From the NCBI GenBank assembly GCA_954871525.1, contig OX940860.1:27436001-27500000 (forward strand): a stretch of 64,000 nt of DNA. Direction: 5' to 3'. Each line of letters opens with the position of its first letter. Positions within the stretch are counted from its first letter, which is position 1. Position numbers and translations under genes: made by a program. The notes below the pieces were generated by a model. It was not told the DNA's origin and did not search any database. It was given only the letters and a program-made list of their open reading frames with translations. Below, one piece after another: positions 12,532 through 25,920 of the stretch. The stretch is from Parietaria judaica. Lineage: Eukaryota; Streptophyta; Magnoliopsida; Rosales; Urticaceae.

Positions 12532-15500
12532 ATGGCTCCAACAAGAAAGTCCCGAATAAACAAGCGTTATGCTGGTGTAAGTGCGTATTCTCCAGGGAAA
12601 GAAGTTGGGAACTCTAGCAAAAGCAGGCAACGGGGTTTGGTTTCATTTTCTCCGGATACAGATGTCGGGAACTCTAACAAGACCAGTCAGCGGGTACTCG
12701 TAGTGTTTTCAATGTCACCTCCTAGATTGTTGTTGGATATGAAAAATTAAATCACTTCGATTTGTTGCTTGCTTTCTTTTTTGCAGAAGAAAAAACTGAC
12801 GGATAAATTGGGACCTCAGTGGAACAAGGAAGAGCTTGAGCGGTTTTATGATGGGTACCGAAAATATGGGAAGGACTGGAAGAAAGTATGCATTTTATTT
12901 ATTTACCCTTGGGTTTTGATTTTGTCCCATCTTTTTTTTGTTTTGATTGAAAAGCTCTTCACTCAAAGCTCAATTGGATTTTTCGGCTTGTTTGATTTAT
13001 ATACAACTATAGCCAAAAGAATATCAAGAAAATCATTATCCTGCCTCTCCCTTCATCACTTGCATTATAGGGTTCTCTTGTTCCTATGTTTTCTCGTGAA
13101 TAGATTTCTACTATTCATTTGTTCTCCCTCTCTTGGGTAATTCATTTTTTCTGCTGAATTTCTAGGTTGCTGCTGCAGTGCGGCATAGAAGTGCTGAAAT
13201 GGTGGAGGCTCTTTACAGTATGAACCGGGTAAGTATTTTAGAGGTGGTAGAGAATATAGGAATATATATATATATATTTTAATGTATCTTACTTATTTCT
13301 AGGTACTTATAGTGCTCTTTTGATTTTCAGGCATACTTGTCCTTGCCGGAAGGGACAGCTTCAGTTATTGGCCTTATTGCGATGATGACAGATCACTATA
13401 ATGTTCTGGTGAGATTATTTGGAGTTTGGACACAGAAAAACTTGCATCTCTGTATTATATATCTTCTTAATTCAAGTTTTTGTCATTTATGACTTTTAAC
13501 ATTTTTAAATTGGACTGCTTATATGTCTTTTTCATACATGTTTTTTCTTTTAATAATAAGTTTGTTAAAATGAGACTGCTTATATTTCTTATATGAAAGA
13601 TCTTTTTCAAACTTAGTTTATTCTGTAAACGTATAGGAGGGTAGTGATAGCGATCAAGAGAGCAATGATGCTTTGGAACCCCCTCAGAGACCTACGAAGC
13701 GGAAACGGGGCAAAGATCAACCTAATACCACAAAAGATATTTTCCAGTCTCATCCAATTGCTTCAACAGATGGGTGTTTATCCTTTCTAAAAAGGAGACG
13801 TGGTGATGGTAAACCAACTGTTTTTTAATATTTACTTTGGTCGTTGACATCGCATCAAATTAAAGTTCACTACTAGTCACTGTGTGGAAAGCCTTCCTAT
13901 TCATCTTAATGCTTATAGATGCTTGAACATTTTTGCTGTAGTATATTTATAGCAATGAATCGTTAACTATATAAAATTGAAGTTACACACTCTAATTTGA
14001 AATCCATATCAGGTAGTCAGCCTCGTGCAGTTGGCAAGCGGACTCCACGTGTCCCTGTACAACATTATTCACATAGAAAAGATTATTTGGAAACATATAT
14101 ATCACCAATTAGGGAGAACCAAAAGTCGGAGAATGTTACAGAAGATGAAGTTGCACATGTAGCAGCTTTAGCATTGACCGAGGCTTCACATAGAGCTGGT
14201 TCCCCTCAAGTGTCAACACCGTATAAGAGACCAGAGCATATTGCTTCCTCTCCGGCTCAGAGCTGGGAAAGATTTGCAATGGTATGTTCTGAATGCATCT
14301 TTCTGGTCACTTACCTATGGTTTTTTTAGGGGTGAAACTTCGCACTGGAAACTGGAAAAATCCTGTTTTTCTGATAAGAAATACCACGTGGCAATACTTG
14401 TCACTGGTTTTTAATATTTTTAGTTCTTGTACATGTTTAATTTTGCTTTGGGTTATATTATTAATCATTTCGACAATTTTGTTTGTTTGTTAAGGTATTA
14501 TCTGGACATGTTATTTAATTTGGATCGTATGGTTATCGTTAAATTTTCTTCTAAGCCAGTTGTACGGTATTGGTTTGGAAAACAGTTTTAAAGAGATAAC
14601 TAATTTTAAAAGAGCTAGAAACCAGTACGGTTTCGAATATGTAAAAAAAAAAAGGTATAAGTTACCGGTTTCCCTCTTCTTCTTTTTTTCTTTTAATTTT
14701 ATTTTATTAAATGTATAATCTGCCTGCTTCCCTGAGACAGAACCCACAACCTGAGACAACTCATGCAAGAAATCATGCTGCCTCAGTGGATGAAGACTGG
14801 TTGGAAGGCAGCGTTGGAAGCAGAGGAGCTGAAAATGGCGATTATGCTAAAGATACCAACTCCTTAATAGATATGGAAGGTGTTGGTACAGTCGAGGTTC
14901 ATCGCAAGGGAAAGAAGTTCTATAGAAAAGAAAAGGTCGAAGAAGACGATGGTGGCGAAGCATGTAGTGGAACCGAAGAAGGAATAAATGTTAGCAATAC
15001 GAAAGGAAAAATCGATGTTGAAGTTTCCAATACGAAAGCGGCACGTATTTCTCCGCAAAGTCAACGGAAGAGAAGCAAGAAACTATTTTTTGGAGGTAAG
15101 TTTTAAAGTTCTCAAAATTTCGTAAGTACTCTATCACACACTAAACAGATAATAACATTTTTTAATGTTCATATGCAGATGATAGTTCTGCTTTTGATGC
15201 TCTGCAAACACTGGCTAATTTGTCAGTAATGATGCCACCGTGTACGATGGAATCTGGTAAGTTATTCGCATGCCGTGCTCTATAAATATCAATGTTGTGA
15301 ATAACGTATTTAAGCCTCGAGGCGTTTTCTCGCCTTGCCTCAAGGCGTATAGCCTTTAAGCCTTGATAAATAGTATATAATTATATAAAAATAATATAAA
15401 TAAGATAGATAAAATAATTTTTTTAAATAAAGCATAATCCTTAAACACTTAGACTTAAAAATTCAAAAACTTAAAGACTCAAACCCTTAAAAACTTAAAG

Positions 15501-18455
15501 ACTCAAACACTCAAAGACTTAAAAGCAGCCGTGCGCAGAGAAGGAGAAGGCAACGCAGAGGAATGAGGAGAGGCAGGGGAGAGAGGACGACGATTACATA
15601 TATAAATATTAAATATATATAGTAGGGATCGGTTTGATATTATACGGTTAGCATTATAATAGGTAACTAAATGATATTATAATAAATAATTATATTATGT
15701 ATCCCAATAAATAGGTTAGCAAATAAAAAAAGATATTAAAAAAACATAATTTTTAAGAGCACGCATTGAGGCGTATCATCGAGGCGTAACTTTCACGACT
15801 GAGGCGTTGACCAAGGCGCACGCCTCGGTGTTTCACGGCAAGGCGTGGGCCTCGTTGCTAATCACCTCTACACGCCTCACCGAGGCGCGCCCGATAACAT
15901 TTTTCACAACAATGATAAATATCAAGTGTTTAATTTATTTTCTTAAGGGTTCATTTAATTATGTATTTCTGGATGAGGTGTGCCGTCGAAACATTGAATT
16001 GAAGATAATCTATTATTATGCTCCTTCTCAGTTGATATCTTAAATCTATTATTTGCCTTAAATTATTTGTCTCCCATCCTCTTGTAGGTTTTCATCTCTC
16101 TTTTTTTTTTTTTTGGATTTAGAATCATCTGTTCAATTAAAGGAAGAACTAAAATATGATACGGAGGATAAGCTGGGTGCACCTGAAGCAACGTCTACAA
16201 GCCACGTTAGAAATAGAAACAAATTCTTGGGCTCAAAACAAAAGGTTTCCCATGCTAAAGTTGAGGGTACTACTTCCAAAAAGTCCAAACTTGGAAGAGA
16301 CACAAATGTTGAAATTAACACGGCATTGACAATTGAACAGCCTTGTTCTGACCCCAAAACATGGAAAAAGAAACGGAAATCATCAGGATCAAAGGTGAAC
16401 ATTGCTCTTTTATATGTATTCATTTTGTAATTTCATTTCATCTTTTGTTTGATGTCAAAGTTTCTTACTCATACTGTTCCATTACAGATGTCAAATGCTG
16501 AAGCTCATGTAGAATATTGTACAAATGAGGCTGTGAAAACGGAGGTATGGTACTTTTTCTGGAAAGAGTACTCTCTGTGTTTTAACAGTTAGTTTCTATA
16601 ATTTATGAGATTACTCCTTCAAGGGTTTCTTTTCTGCGGTAATAGTTAGAAATTTAATATTCTAGAAGTTTGTTATGACCCTCTGATCTTTGTCTCGCCA
16701 TGGACCTCGAAATCTTTCCCTCGGCCATGAACTCCGACCTTTGAAACCCAGTCGAGTCTCAGTTCCCTCTTGCTATCAAGAAAGGATCTAAGAAATTAAA
16801 GTAACGCTCAATTATTTCCATCCTTTATTCACGATTGGCTTCCAAGATATATAGGATTTCAAAGATTACGAAAAGATAACCCTAATGGCTTTTTTATGCG
16901 CCAGCACATCCTCGTTAAAAGGAATAACCGGGTGATTTAAAATCTAAAATAAAAACCAATTGACCAAATCAAAACCCTTTTAGCAAAATAATCAAATACA
17001 TTGTTTTTAGAAGGAACTAGCAAGTTGGTGAACTTATAGGTGATATTGGCCCAAGAGCGTGCGTATCAAAGTTCTACATGTGTAGAACTAATGGTATATA
17101 TATGTGGAAATATCTTGGTAACTGTTACATTACTCGTGATTTTTTTCTTCTTTAAATTCGTTTTGCTAGTTTGGTGAAGTTTCTTCCATTGGAATGTGTA
17201 TAGTTCTTTGAAGAAGAGAGTAAACCAGTGACTAAAGGAAAACGTACTAGCCAAAGCATTACTCCTTCAAAACAATGGAAATCATCGATAAGATCATCAG
17301 AGGGTCCTTTGAGCGGTGATTTCAGAAGAAATGGAGCTGATTTTATGGTATCAGCTGCAAAAGTCAACGCAGCTAGTCAGATGAATTTACCAATTAAACA
17401 AAGAAGTAAACGGAAAATGTACCTTCCCCAATCTTTTTACTCTGACATCAAGTCTGCTGAAAGTAAATCAAAACTACAGGTTAACAGACATTCAAGTTTA
17501 ACGAAGGTATATAAGTAAATATATAGCTACAATTTTCTTTGTCTTGCAAGCTTAGGAATCTTAGAGCTGTAGAAATTTAGAAAGTTAGGGGTTATTATGT
17601 AAATTTTTCATCATATTAAATTAGTTAGTGTTAGTGTAACGACCGATAGGTAACTAATATCCTTAATTTCTTATGCATAGGTAGTAGCTAGAGTATTTAT
17701 GATTATTTCGTTACTAGTCTTGCAACCGTAGGAAGCTTAGAAATGTAGAAACATGTGGATTATTTTTAGACATTAATTGTGTTTAATTCGCTGGTAAATT
17801 TATAGCTGATTAGCTGGTATTCTTATGTATATGGATTAGTTAGAGTAATTATTATTATTTTGCAATTAGTTTTGCAACCATTAGAAGCTTGAACTGTTGC
17901 AATATAGAAAGTGGGGATTATTTAAATACTTATTGTGTTTAGTGAGGTAGTTTAATTATAGCTAATTAGCTAATATCATTATGTATAGGGATCAGTCAAT
18001 GTAAGTTTACGATTATTTTGTAATTAGAAGGAGAGTATAAAATGTAATTTTATTTCTAAATCTGATAAATGATTATTTATAATCGTTATTACAAATACAA
18101 ACTACCACAAGAACTAATATATTTCTCTTTTTTTTTTTTTTGTATTTGTGGGAAAAGCTTTCTTCTTGCCTGTCGTCAAGTTTGGTTCGAAGATGGTGCA
18201 CCTTTGAATGGTTCTACAATGCAATAGATTACCCTTGGTTTGCTAAAAAGGAGTTTGAGGAGTACTTGAACCATGTTGGATTGGGGCACATCCCGAGGCT
18301 AACTCGTGTTGAATGGGGCGTAATTAGAAGGTATGTTGTCTTAATGATATCACCCGGAATAGATATACAAGAGTATCAAGAATACTTTATTGATAAACAA
18401 AACCCTGGTCTCTAATTCTCGAGTTAGTTCGGGAAAAGTCTCCCAATGGTGACTA

Positions 18456-18510
<55 letters not shown>

Positions 18511-21500
18511 TCAAATCTTATATATATTGCAAAACAAATACCTAATATACATATTTAATATTAATAAATAAAGTCTTCACATTTAATAAATGCACAGCTG
18601 AGATCTGTAAGTCGCTGTAAAAATTGCGAAGAATTGACTAATTTTTTACTGTACATAAGTTTCTACATATAGAGATCACAAGTGGTTGAGAGAATTAATG
18701 AGAAGATCGTAGAACATTTAAAAGAAGAAACGAAATCAACTAAATTTAATGTTATCAAATCTTAATGGAATACATTAATCCTAGGATTTTTGTACAGAAG
18801 TGTTTTACCCAGACATGTTTCAAATTCTTACTACTTGATTTTGCAGTTCCCTTGGCAAACCACGGAGGTTTTCCGAGCATTTTCTTCGCGAAGAAAGGGA
18901 TAAACTGAGACAGTATCGAGATTCTGTTAGAAAACATTACACAGAACTTCGTACTGGTGCGAGAGATGGTCTCCCAACAGATTTAGCAAAACCCTTAACG
19001 GTCGGACAACGAGTTACTGCTATTCATCCCAAAACAAGAGAACTTCACGATGGAAGTGTGCTTACCGTGGATCACGATAAGTGTAGGATTCAATTTGACC
19101 GTCCTGAAATTGGCGTTGAATTTGTCATGGTAAAGGGTTTTATCTTTTTCTTGTGTACTTTGTTAAGACATTAATTTGGATTTGTTTCATAGTAGATGCT
19201 GGTGTTTATTTACTTTATGTGTTGGCATAATTTATGGATTTTATTTTGTTATATCTGTTCGAATTTTCCTATGAATGATAATTAAGCATTCGTTCTCTCT
19301 CTTTTTCTATCTCTCTGGTGTGAGTCTCGGCTCTAAACCCGTATTTAAACTTGTAATTTCTTTCTCAATTTTGTTTGTAACATGATATGATTTTCCTCAC
19401 AGGATGTTGATTGCATGCCTTTAAACCCACTGGAAAACATGCCAGAAGCTCTTAGGAGACACAAGACTTCTTCTCGTAGTTTCTCCCTCTCATCGAACGA
19501 GCCGCAAACAAACGGGAATTTGAACTTGGGAGGACAAATGATGATTGTTTCAAGTGGGAATATGGAGAAACTACCAATCCCCATGAGTACTGTGGGTATG
19601 CATGGAAAGGTCAGAATGCTTGTATCTATGTATTTATGTATGTAAATGTACATGCATGTGCACTGCAACACGATATGATGTTATGACCCCCGGGATATTG
19701 ATCTCATCATGGGCCTTGAACTGAGTGAATGTTATTTCCCTATGTTTGCAAAACTGTAAATCAAGAGAGAGAACTACGCGAAACTAATAGACAGATAAAC
19801 TGAATAATTCTCTTGATAATATTTCCGTTCACTTAGTGTCGTAGTGCTCTAAGTTGTAAAGAAAAGATATAGAAAGACGTGGGCTCATAAAGACAGGAAA
19901 ACCAAAATGCAGACAGAACAACCCCAAACACACAATCAAGTATAAATGATCTTCTAAACCTGAAGTGGTTCGATGTTCTGGGTCTAAATTCTAAATCGGC
20001 CATGGCTCGATGTTACAATGTGTAACATAACTGCATGTGTTCCTTCATAGTGAAAAAATAAATAAATAAAAAAAGAATTTTTCTGTTTGTTGTTTGTGTA
20101 TTTAGTATTCTATGTATGTGTATGCATATGCAACAAATTATATATGCATATATGTTCGTCAGTATAAATGGATAATTTTAATCAATGTTGTGAATAACGT
20201 ATTTAAGCCTCGAGGCGTTTTCTCGCCTTGCCTATAGCCTTGAGGCGTTCGAGGCGTAAGTCTTGATAAATACTATATAATTATTTAAAAATAATATAAA
20301 TAAGATAGATAAAATAATTTTTTAAAATAAAGCCTAATCCAAACACTTAAGACTTATAAATTCAAAAACTTAAAGACAAAAACCCTTAAAAACTTAAAGA
20401 CTCAAACACTCATAGACTTAAAAAATCAGAATATCCTGAATATCAGGTTATGATATTCATATAGTAGGGATTTGTTTTTAATTTGATATGATACGTATTA
20501 CGTAGCATTAAAATAGGTAACAATATCATGAATATTAGGTTATTAAATAAAAAAAAGATATGAAATATTAATAATATAAAACTTAATTCGAAGATATGAA
20601 AAAGATATGGAAAAAAATCACAGAATATAATTTTAAGCCTCGAGGCGTAAAAATCACGACTGAGGCGTAAGCCAAGGCGCACGCCTCACTCTTTCCTTTC
20701 AAGGCGTAAGCCTCGTTGCGAAAATACCATACGCCTCACTGAGGCGCGCCTCATTGTTGTTTTTTACAACACTGATTTTAATTATTAATTAGATCTTATA
20801 TATAAATAAACTAACTAATTAGCTATGATCACAAGAACTAATTAAATACAGTTTCAATTTTCAATATATTCCTCCCAGCCTAATAATTCTACAGTTACAG
20901 CAATTTTTCTTAATTACTTCTTTTAATGCTGCACAGGGAGACGCGATCCATGCCATTTCACAGTTGAAAGCAGCAGCAATTGACATCGTTAACGCACATC
21001 CTGCAAGCTATGGTCAATCTTACGCAGTGGCAAATAACCAAACCCGAGAAGCTGATATACGAGCTATTTCTGAACTGACACGTGCTCTTGACAAAAAGGT
21101 TGTGAGACTTTATTTTCATTTTTAAAAGATTTCACGTGATTATGCTAACTTGGAAAAAGTTTTTAATTAGAATTCAGGTGATGTTTTGTATTCACGATAC
21201 ATGAAGTATGAATATCGAGTAATAATAACATGCACTAGAATTCTTCAGGAGATCAATAGTGTCACAAGCTTTTCAGTTTACACTCTAAAAACTCTTTAAC
21301 AATGGAGGGAGGGAGGGAGGGAGGGAGGGAGGGAGGGATGGATGGAGGGAGGGAGGGAGGGAGGGACGGAATTCTTAATCGTGCATTCACATCATGGGTC
21401 ATCTTTTCCTTCAACTTCTTTAGTGAATGAGGACTATTTAAAAATTGTTAGTACTTGTTCGGTGCTTAATTGCGGCATTTTGGGAGAAATACTAGCATTT

Positions 21501-23412
21501 CCTTTCATGTAACGTTACGATATTAATTTTTATTATTTCCTTTCGGATTAGACTTCCTATCAGTGGTCAATATTGATATTTATTTTTCCCTGTAGGAGGC
21601 GTTGTTGATGGAGCTTAGGAAAACAAATGATGAAATATATGAAAACCAGAATAATGGAGATTACTCCTTTAGAGTTTCCGAACCGTTTAAAAGGCATTAC
21701 GCTACGGTACTTGTACAGCTAAAGGAAGCCAGTGGCCAGGCATGTGGCTTCCATCTTCATATATACCATTGTTCGTTTCTGTATGTATTTACATATATAT
21801 ATATAATTATATATATGTATTACATGTGTGGTTTGAATAATTATTCTCTCATGTGCAGGTTTCTTCAGCTTTGCTTGATTTGAGGCAACGGAATACATAC
21901 CCTGACTTGATTCCGTGGCCTAAAGTCCCTCCTGCGCTCTCGGGTCTTTCAGGATCGTTCAATGGTTTTTCCGTTCCTCAAGATTCTGGATCCTCTCTAG
22001 TTGAAATCATCAAAGGTTCCAGACTGAAAGCACACGCTATGGTCGATGCTGCTATTCAGGTTTAATATTTTCATGAATTTTCTCGTATTTTTTTTTAATA
22101 TATAAATACGCATCTGTGTTCTAATGTTTGGTGGTTGACGAGATATTTACTGTGAAATATCTGGTATATTAATACGGGGTTTCAGAAATACCATTTTATC
22201 CCTTTATGATTCGTTAGGGGTTGAAAGTCTTATACAGGAAGCCGATTTTGACTCCGGAAACTGAAGAAAAAAAAATCTGATTTTGGGAACAGAAAATGGT
22301 GTAAACCTTTTTTCATTTACCATTTTTTTTAATTTTTTTTTTTTATTTGGCTTTCAGGTTACAATGAGTTGAACTTTTAATTTTCTTTTGGAGTAGTGGT
22401 TTAAATTATATTTAGATACTAGTATTGGTTTTGAAAATGTCATAAAGACCAGTACCGGTTTCACTTCTACAGTATAATCCAACACACATCACAAAATGCA
22501 GGCGTTTTCATCAAGCAAGGAAGGAGAAGACGCATATGCGAAGATTAGGGAAGTTCTAGACTCCATTGACACCAAGACGATGACTTCAGATTCCCGAGTA
22601 GCAACGACAACAAACAGGCCTCAGGAGCAAGTCAACGGAAATCAATTGACCACTTCCACGGCAGAGCCTGCAGTGACTGGTTATTCAAATGTCTCTAACG
22701 TTCAAATCGAAACCGACAAAAACGAGGCTCAAGTCCCCTCAGAGGTTATTGCTTCGTGCGTTGCAACTCTGCTCATGATCCAGGTTAGTCCGGAAAATTG
22801 CCTCGTCTCAAAGTTGCTTTAAACACTATTTCGTCGTGATCAAAATGAAAGTGACACTTGGCAGAGACAACAAGGAAAAAATATGTATGGGGAAGGGCAA
22901 AAAAAGGGCATCTCGATTAATTAAGGGTATTTTTGGTAATTTTTTTAGGGTGATAATGACGTCAAATTAAAATTAAGCTGTCATGCTTAAGGCCTTTTTA
23001 TACATAAAAATCATGATCAAATTAATTAAAATAATTTAATAATCTCCGCAATTAATACAATAAGAACCTTAATTAAAATCAGCAGCCATTGTTAGAAACC
23101 CGGGAGTTTGAGATTGTTCATTAGGAAGAAAGGCCTACCTCTCGAATCATAGACCAAATTATTATTTCTGTTCCGTTTTCGTTCATTGATTTTCATAAAA
23201 ATTGCACGTAAAATTGTGCTAACACTGTTTACACGTAAAAATTGCAGACATGTACGGAACGGCAATACCCGCCTGCTGACGTGGCTCAGATTCTGGATTC
23301 TGCAGTGACGAGCTTGCACCCGTGTTGTCCGCAAAACCTGCAGATATACAGAGAAATACAAACCTACATGGGCAGGATCAAGACCCAGATTTTGGCACTC
23401 GTACCAACTTAG
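12532..23412 (+). CDS. ALY: ALWAYS EARLY (LIN9/Mip130) DREAM-complex subunit
   Basis: Nineteen coding exons join to 1174 residues: 12532-12693, 12787-12885, 13166-13228, 13331-13408, 13637-13808, 14013-14281, 14741-15095, 15179-15256, 16123-16394, 16488-16544, 17204-17506, 18158-18330, 18847-19129, 19403-19609, 20937-21098, 21596-21739, 21859-22059, 22502-22783, 23248-23412. A SANT/Myb-like domain lies at about 65-115 ([20 protein letters not shown]). The DIRP domain at about 645-755 includes [13 protein letters not shown] and [13 protein letters not shown], then [11 protein letters not shown] Tudor-like stretch follows ([28 protein letters not shown]). The C-terminus ([17 protein letters not shown]) is family-typical. 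Animal LIN9 and plant ALY proteins bridge Myb/E2F/Rb partners in DREAM-type complexes that repress or activate cell-cycle genes. One intron (21740-21858) has a GC donor. Several introns carry transposon insertions. Confidence 0.94.
14325..14740. repeat. Repeat-like insert in ALY intron
   Basis: The intron contains taggggtgaaact near 14328 and then words rich in accagt/ccggtt to about 14680. Similar accggt-rich tracts occur in the intron at 22180-22470 and in a cyclin H intron. The starting word resembles the ends of some plant hAT miniature elements, but I could not define both termini. Confidence 0.35.
15290..15914. mobile_element. hAT miniature element, copy 1, in ALY intron
   Basis: The termini are CAATGTTGTGAATAA on the left and the inverse ttttcacaacaatg on the right. 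A perfect 8-bp direct repeat, ataaatat, flanks it at 15282-15289 and 15915-15922. An 8-bp duplication with CARTGTTGT-type ends is the mark of hAT transposons. The 625-bp element has no transposase frame. Both ends are rich in cctcgaggcg/gaggcgcgcc words that form subterminal inverted repeats. Confidence 0.88.
16670..17080. repeat. LTR-like insert in ALY intron
   Basis: The intron jumps to different composition at tgttatgaccctctgatctt. A second ALY intron holds a segment with the same start (tgttatgacccccgg at 19679). These look like short LTR-type or other repeat fragments. The right end is not resolved. Confidence 0.35.
18456..18509. repeat. (TA)n(TG)n microsatellite in ALY intron
   Basis: A TA run of about 16 bp passes directly into a TG run of about 39 bp in the intron after the exon ending at 18330. 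Confidence 0.95.
19679..20027. mobile_element. Possible short solo LTR in ALY intron
   Basis: The segment starts TGTTATGACC and ends tgtgtaaca, giving TGTTA...TAACA inverted termini over 349 bp. No matching 5-bp target duplication is visible (tatga against taact), so the call is tentative. Confidence 0.35.
20183..20774. mobile_element. hAT miniature element, copy 2, in ALY intron
   Basis: The same family as the element at 15290: left end CAATGTTGTGAATAA, right end ttttacaacactg. A perfect 8-bp duplication, attttaat, lies at 20175-20182 and 20775-20782. The 592-bp copy shares the cctcgaggcg ends and an internal tract of aacttaaagactcaaacact words with copy 1. There is no transposase frame. 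Confidence 0.88.
21304..21367 (+). repeat. (GGGA)n tract in ALY intron, G-quadruplex potential
   Basis: About fifteen GGGA/GGAT-type tetramers run in the sense strand of the intron between the exons ending at 21098 and starting at 21596. Runs of three G separated by single A meet the usual pattern for G-quadruplex formation in RNA or DNA. Confidence 0.9.
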
Positions 23413-24929
23413 AGCTTCAAATGCATTTATCGCGTCTTCCGTTTCCGCAGCTTCAACTTGAAAGCTATGCACGGAACTCAAGTACTGCTAAACCTCGGCC
23501 ACATGGTAGCTCTCGCGCGCTCTTGTCGAGACTTTTTTTTTTTTACCCTTTTGCCTGCCAAATGCAGCTTCGTGTAAATATAGTGATGGGATTTTAACGG
23601 GTCCCTAATTATCGTGTTGTCGTTTAGTTTAATTTTGGCCGTCTGAATCTGGCTATTGGATGATTGTTTCTGAGGTTTGCTCAAAGTTAAGGCCTTCAAT
23701 AATCGCCTTGGTCATAATGATTTTTTGAATAAAAAATTGTAGTTATAATAAAATAAATAATTCTTCGGTGAGGTTGTTCCCGGGAATGACACTTTTTGTT
23801 TCCAAAATCCGGTCGTGGCTCGAATTCGAAGATGTGGCTTCAAGCAAGAGCAATTTTGAGGAAACTACAATGCTAGGGATAAACAATTGGATCTTTGGTG
23901 GGTATATTATTATATTAGATCGAATTTTGCAATTTAATATATTTATAAAAAAATATTGAATATTTTATTTTAAAAGATCATAAGTTCATTTATTGTACAT
24001 TTGGTATTTGATTGTAGTATTATTAGTGTTTTCACCATATTTATCGTTTCAAAGATAAATTAATATTGAGTAATTACTTTGATCGATATATATGATAAAG
24101 TTAAAATAACATAATTATTAGGTAAGAAAGTGATGATAATGATAGCCTTTGAAACTAATAAGCGATTAAGCATTATATTGTTCTTTAATATATAATTTGA
24201 AATTATATATCAAAATATAGTAATGTGCGGTAAATATGATTAGCGGTTTGATTTATTTTATAATTAGGGTAAGTATTCCATTAAATTATATTAATTAATT
24301 ATTCCATAATTGTACAAATTAAGGGAATCGTTATTCCATATCCATTTATGCAATTACACAACTTACCCCAAGTTAACTCTCATGATCCCAAAATAACATT
24401 GTTGTGGACACGCTCGTGATCTTTAAATCCAAGACCAATTAAGCCTACCATCTAAGTTTATAATCCTTTAGGATCTAAACTAATTGTCATTTGTTTACCC
24501 TTTTACGACTCGATTCCAAGCTCATCAGTGACAAACTTAATTGATGACTTTGATCGAATTGGTCAAGTCCGTCTAGAATTAAGACACTTCATACCTAATG
24601 CACCCAATTAGTGTGAGACTAACAGTGTTATCCAAATAATACTATCATATCTCCTATGTGATTGAGTCCAATTAATGGTTTATTAAATTACTAGGCCCTC
24701 ATCTCTTAATTTAAACACTCATTAAATTGACTCTGACTCTTTGTGAGAACATCTTACAGTTGCAACTTTGTTTATGAACTACAGATAGACACATTAAAAA
24801 AATATACTATAAAAAGCTTGTCATTAATAAAAATTAATCTTTACAAATAATCATCATATTCCTTTACAAAAAGAATTTACATTGAATAGAGGACACATGT
24901 AACACATGCCCAACACTTAGTGTGTTTCA
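23413..24929. other. ALY 3' region, then AT-rich repeat DNA
   Basis: The ALY 3' UTR probably covers the first few hundred bases. From about 24240 the DNA looks like a decayed LTR read on the minus strand: it ends ccacatgcccaaca-like at 24915, whose inverse TGTTGGGCATGTG is a common copia LTR start. The other end is not found. No gene is visible. Confidence 0.4.
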
Positions 24930-25920
24930 AGAAGAATTCTAGAAGCATTGCTCGTGGATCGTGAGAGCTGGTTCAATTGTGACATTTTATATGGATACTT
25001 GGAAAGGTGAACGTAGTTTCGAAGACCATTTTTGTACCTGACTCGCCTTTATATATTTCAAGATGTTCCTACTAAGATGGTTGCCTCGCCTTCTCGCGTC
25101 CTTCATCGGGTCGACTAGTACTTTTGATTCTCCCGTAACCTGACTATTCGGAAGACCGACGAAGGTACCAAATTGATGAGGTTTTGAGTTCTCTTGTTTT
25201 ATGGGATGACATCGAAGATCGACGTGCTTGGCTCTTTGATGCAGATGATTTTTCAGCAAAGTCTATCATGGCAAAGTTATCACCCTATGTTGCTAAACCG
25301 GACGTGCCTTTCTTTGAGGTAGTCTGAAAAAGCCCGGGTTTCAAAAAGTGTTTGGTTTTTCGCTTGGTTGGTTGCCCGTCGAAGAGTCAACACAACTGAA
25401 ATCATCCATAATCTCCAATTTACGTTGCTCCCGCGTGCAAGATCTTAGTGTTTCTCATCCGCAGAAGAGCTCGGCCACATCTTTTTGCATTATCGCATGA
25501 CTGCATTAGTTTGGCGTTGCTTTTTGCCAAACTAAAAGTGGATCATTGCAGCAAAAATAAAAACGATACACTGCAGCAAAAACGTGAATTTAACAACTCT
25601 ATTTTGCATTTGAAACACGTAACAAATTCCTTTACAACATCTCTTGATAAATTTATTGTGCTTCTTTTTTACTTTTTTCTCATGCAACGAATTTTTGATG
25701 TATTTTCTTGCGAATCTTTCAAGAGACTAGGTTTTGATTTATTTTCTTGGGAATCTTTTAAGAGATTAGGTTGGTTCTCTTCGCTTGTTGCTCTTCTTTT
25801 CTAGTAGTGTTTAGCGTTCGGTTTACTGATCTTAAACCACCCTCATGTTCTTACATTATAATTTTATCTTTATAAAAAAAATTAAGTTGTATATTACTAT
25901 AAAAAAAAAAAAAAAAAAGA
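24930..25920 (+). mobile_element. 5'-truncated LINE remnant with poly(A)
   Basis: Broken frames read RRAWLFDADDFSAKS and then, with corrections, a zf-RVT-like segment (VFRLVGCPSK, RRRARPHLFALSHDC). These are typical of the C-terminal end of plant LINE ORF2. An A-run of about 18 at 25902-25919 closes the element. Stops and shifts make it a dead copy. Confidence 0.7.
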
